Source of the DNA: Clostridia bacterium
GTDB taxonomy: Bacteria > Bacillota > Clostridia > Christensenellales > Borkfalkiaceae
Length of the DNA: 60,174 nucleotides
Reading direction: 5' to 3'
Assembly: GCA_017415505.1 (NCBI GenBank)
Contig: JAFQGG010000011.1
Location: 1-60,174, forward strand
Shown here: one piece after another, positions 59,828-60,174 of the stretch
Numbering within the stretch: position 1 is the stretch's first letter
How the letters are laid out: every line of letters starts with the position of its first letter
Position numbers and translations under genes: made by a program
Notes under the pieces: generated by a model
The model's database searches: none
The model's input: the letters and a program-made list of their open reading frames with translations, nothing else
Told to the model about the DNA's origin: nothing

Positions 59828-60174
59828 TTAAGTTTCCATAAGCCCCGCCGCACGCAACGCCGCGAGAATCTCGTTGATTTTCTCCGCGTTGCTCGTCGGC
59901 GTTGCGTCCGTCACCACCGCGTCGGCTACCGCCGCCGCGGGCGTTACCACGCCAGGCTCACCCTGCGGTCCTTGCGGACCGGCAGGACCTTGTGGACCGA
60001 CCTCGCCTTGAATCCCTTGTTCGCCCTGTGGACCAGCAGGACCTTGTGGACCGACCTCGCCTTGAATCCCTTGTTCGCCCTGTGGACCAGCAGGACCTTG
60101 TGGACCGACCTCGCCTTGAATCCCTTGTTCGCCCTGTGGACCAGCAGGACCTTGTGGACCGACCTCGCCTTGAA
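59828..60174 (-). CDS. Collagen-like protein, 3' end (partial)
   Basis: The open frame runs in from the window edge and ends at TAA (59828-59830). It encodes Gly-X-Y triplets, [19 protein letters not shown] repeating every 18 residues, then a non-collagen end of about 45 residues ([13 protein letters not shown]...[16 protein letters not shown]). No start lies in the window. Bacterial collagen-like proteins are usually surface or exosporium filaments; with so little sequence, either is possible. Confidence 0.85.
   Translation of the reverse strand, partial: QGEVGPQGPAGPQGEQGIQGEVGPQGPAGPQGEQGIQGEVGPQGPAGPQGEQGIQGEVGPQGPAGPQGPQGEPGVVTPAAAVADAVVTDATPTSNAEKINEILAALRAAGLMET
59982..60174. repeat. 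54-bp perfect tandem repeats in the collagen-like gene
   Basis: The DNA repeats exactly with a 54-bp period (for example starts at 60001, 60055 and 60109), encoding 18 residues or six Gly-X-Y triplets. Identity at DNA level suggests recent expansion. The window or contig may end here for that reason. Confidence 0.9.

Overview
The window comes from a spore-forming, low-to-mid GC member of the Bacillota (Clostridia type). It encodes the sporulation proteins SpoIIE, SpoVB, SpoVAC/AD/AE, YunB, CwlD and a SigH-type sigma factor. It also has the c-di-AMP receptor DarA, an EndoA-type toxin, a Bacillota-type pyrDB/pyrK pair and gene orders typical of the phylum. The order or family cannot be fixed from this sequence alone. 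The proteins with a SipW-type signal, DUF4838 domains, collagen repeats and a giant envelope repeat suggest a gut-associated lineage; this is inference.

Layout. 1-5.3 kb: a hairpin-rich repeat array, a PfoR-like PTS IIC protein, DUF1540, rplI, a YitT protein, HU and trpS. 5.3-10.9 kb: a complete pyrBCFKDE operon on the minus strand. 11-13.8 kb: a phosphoesterase, a possible spore-surface protein, a second repeat array and a LysM protein. 13.8-21.8 kb: spoVB, pgi, an orphan EndoA toxin, spoIIE, an MsmX/UgpC-type sugar ABC ATPase and darA. 21.9-27.5 kb: a third array, an aldo/keto reductase, a MITE-like element, yigZ, tyrS, a WYL regulator and a different palindrome array. 27.5-31.6 kb: a large SipW-type beta-helix surface protein whose promoter spacer holds ten consecutive G residues, preceded downstream by a paralogue remnant. 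31.6-41 kb: murG-yunB and spoVA genes split by an AraC/DUF4838 glycan cassette, then recR and a fourth array. 41-53 kb: ybaB, dnaX, sigH, rlmB, mrnC, cwlD, a DeoC-like pseudoenzyme, rsfS, a nadD-yqeK fusion, nnr, birA, recX and a phosphoribosyltransferase. 53-60 kb: a 1642-residue repeat protein, rpsF-ssb-rpsR and the 3' end of a collagen-like gene.

Most unusual signal. At least seven genes have a recognisable promoter whose -10 element ends only 5-8 nt before the start codon, and no Shine-Dalgarno sequence. Six match consensus elements for sporulation sigma factors: sigE for spoVB, murG-yunB and cwlD; sigG for spoVAD and the DeoC-like gene; sigF for an unknown membrane protein. One has a sigA-type promoter (the phosphoesterase), and a short ORF ahead of spoVAC shows the same geometry. 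This predicts leaderless mRNAs across the sporulation programme, while neighbouring housekeeping genes carry ordinary Shine-Dalgarno sites.

Other repeated structure. Four intergenic arrays are mosaics of small hairpins punctuated by a 24-bp perfect palindrome (half-site AAAACTTAACCA). All four abut or contain the stop codon of the minus-strand gene on their right. A separate tandem array carries another palindrome (half-site CATGTAAACCAAT). A 280-bp element with 28-bp terminal inverted repeats shares its right end with the pyr operon leader. A 12-mer (AACGCATACCTG) recurs six times.
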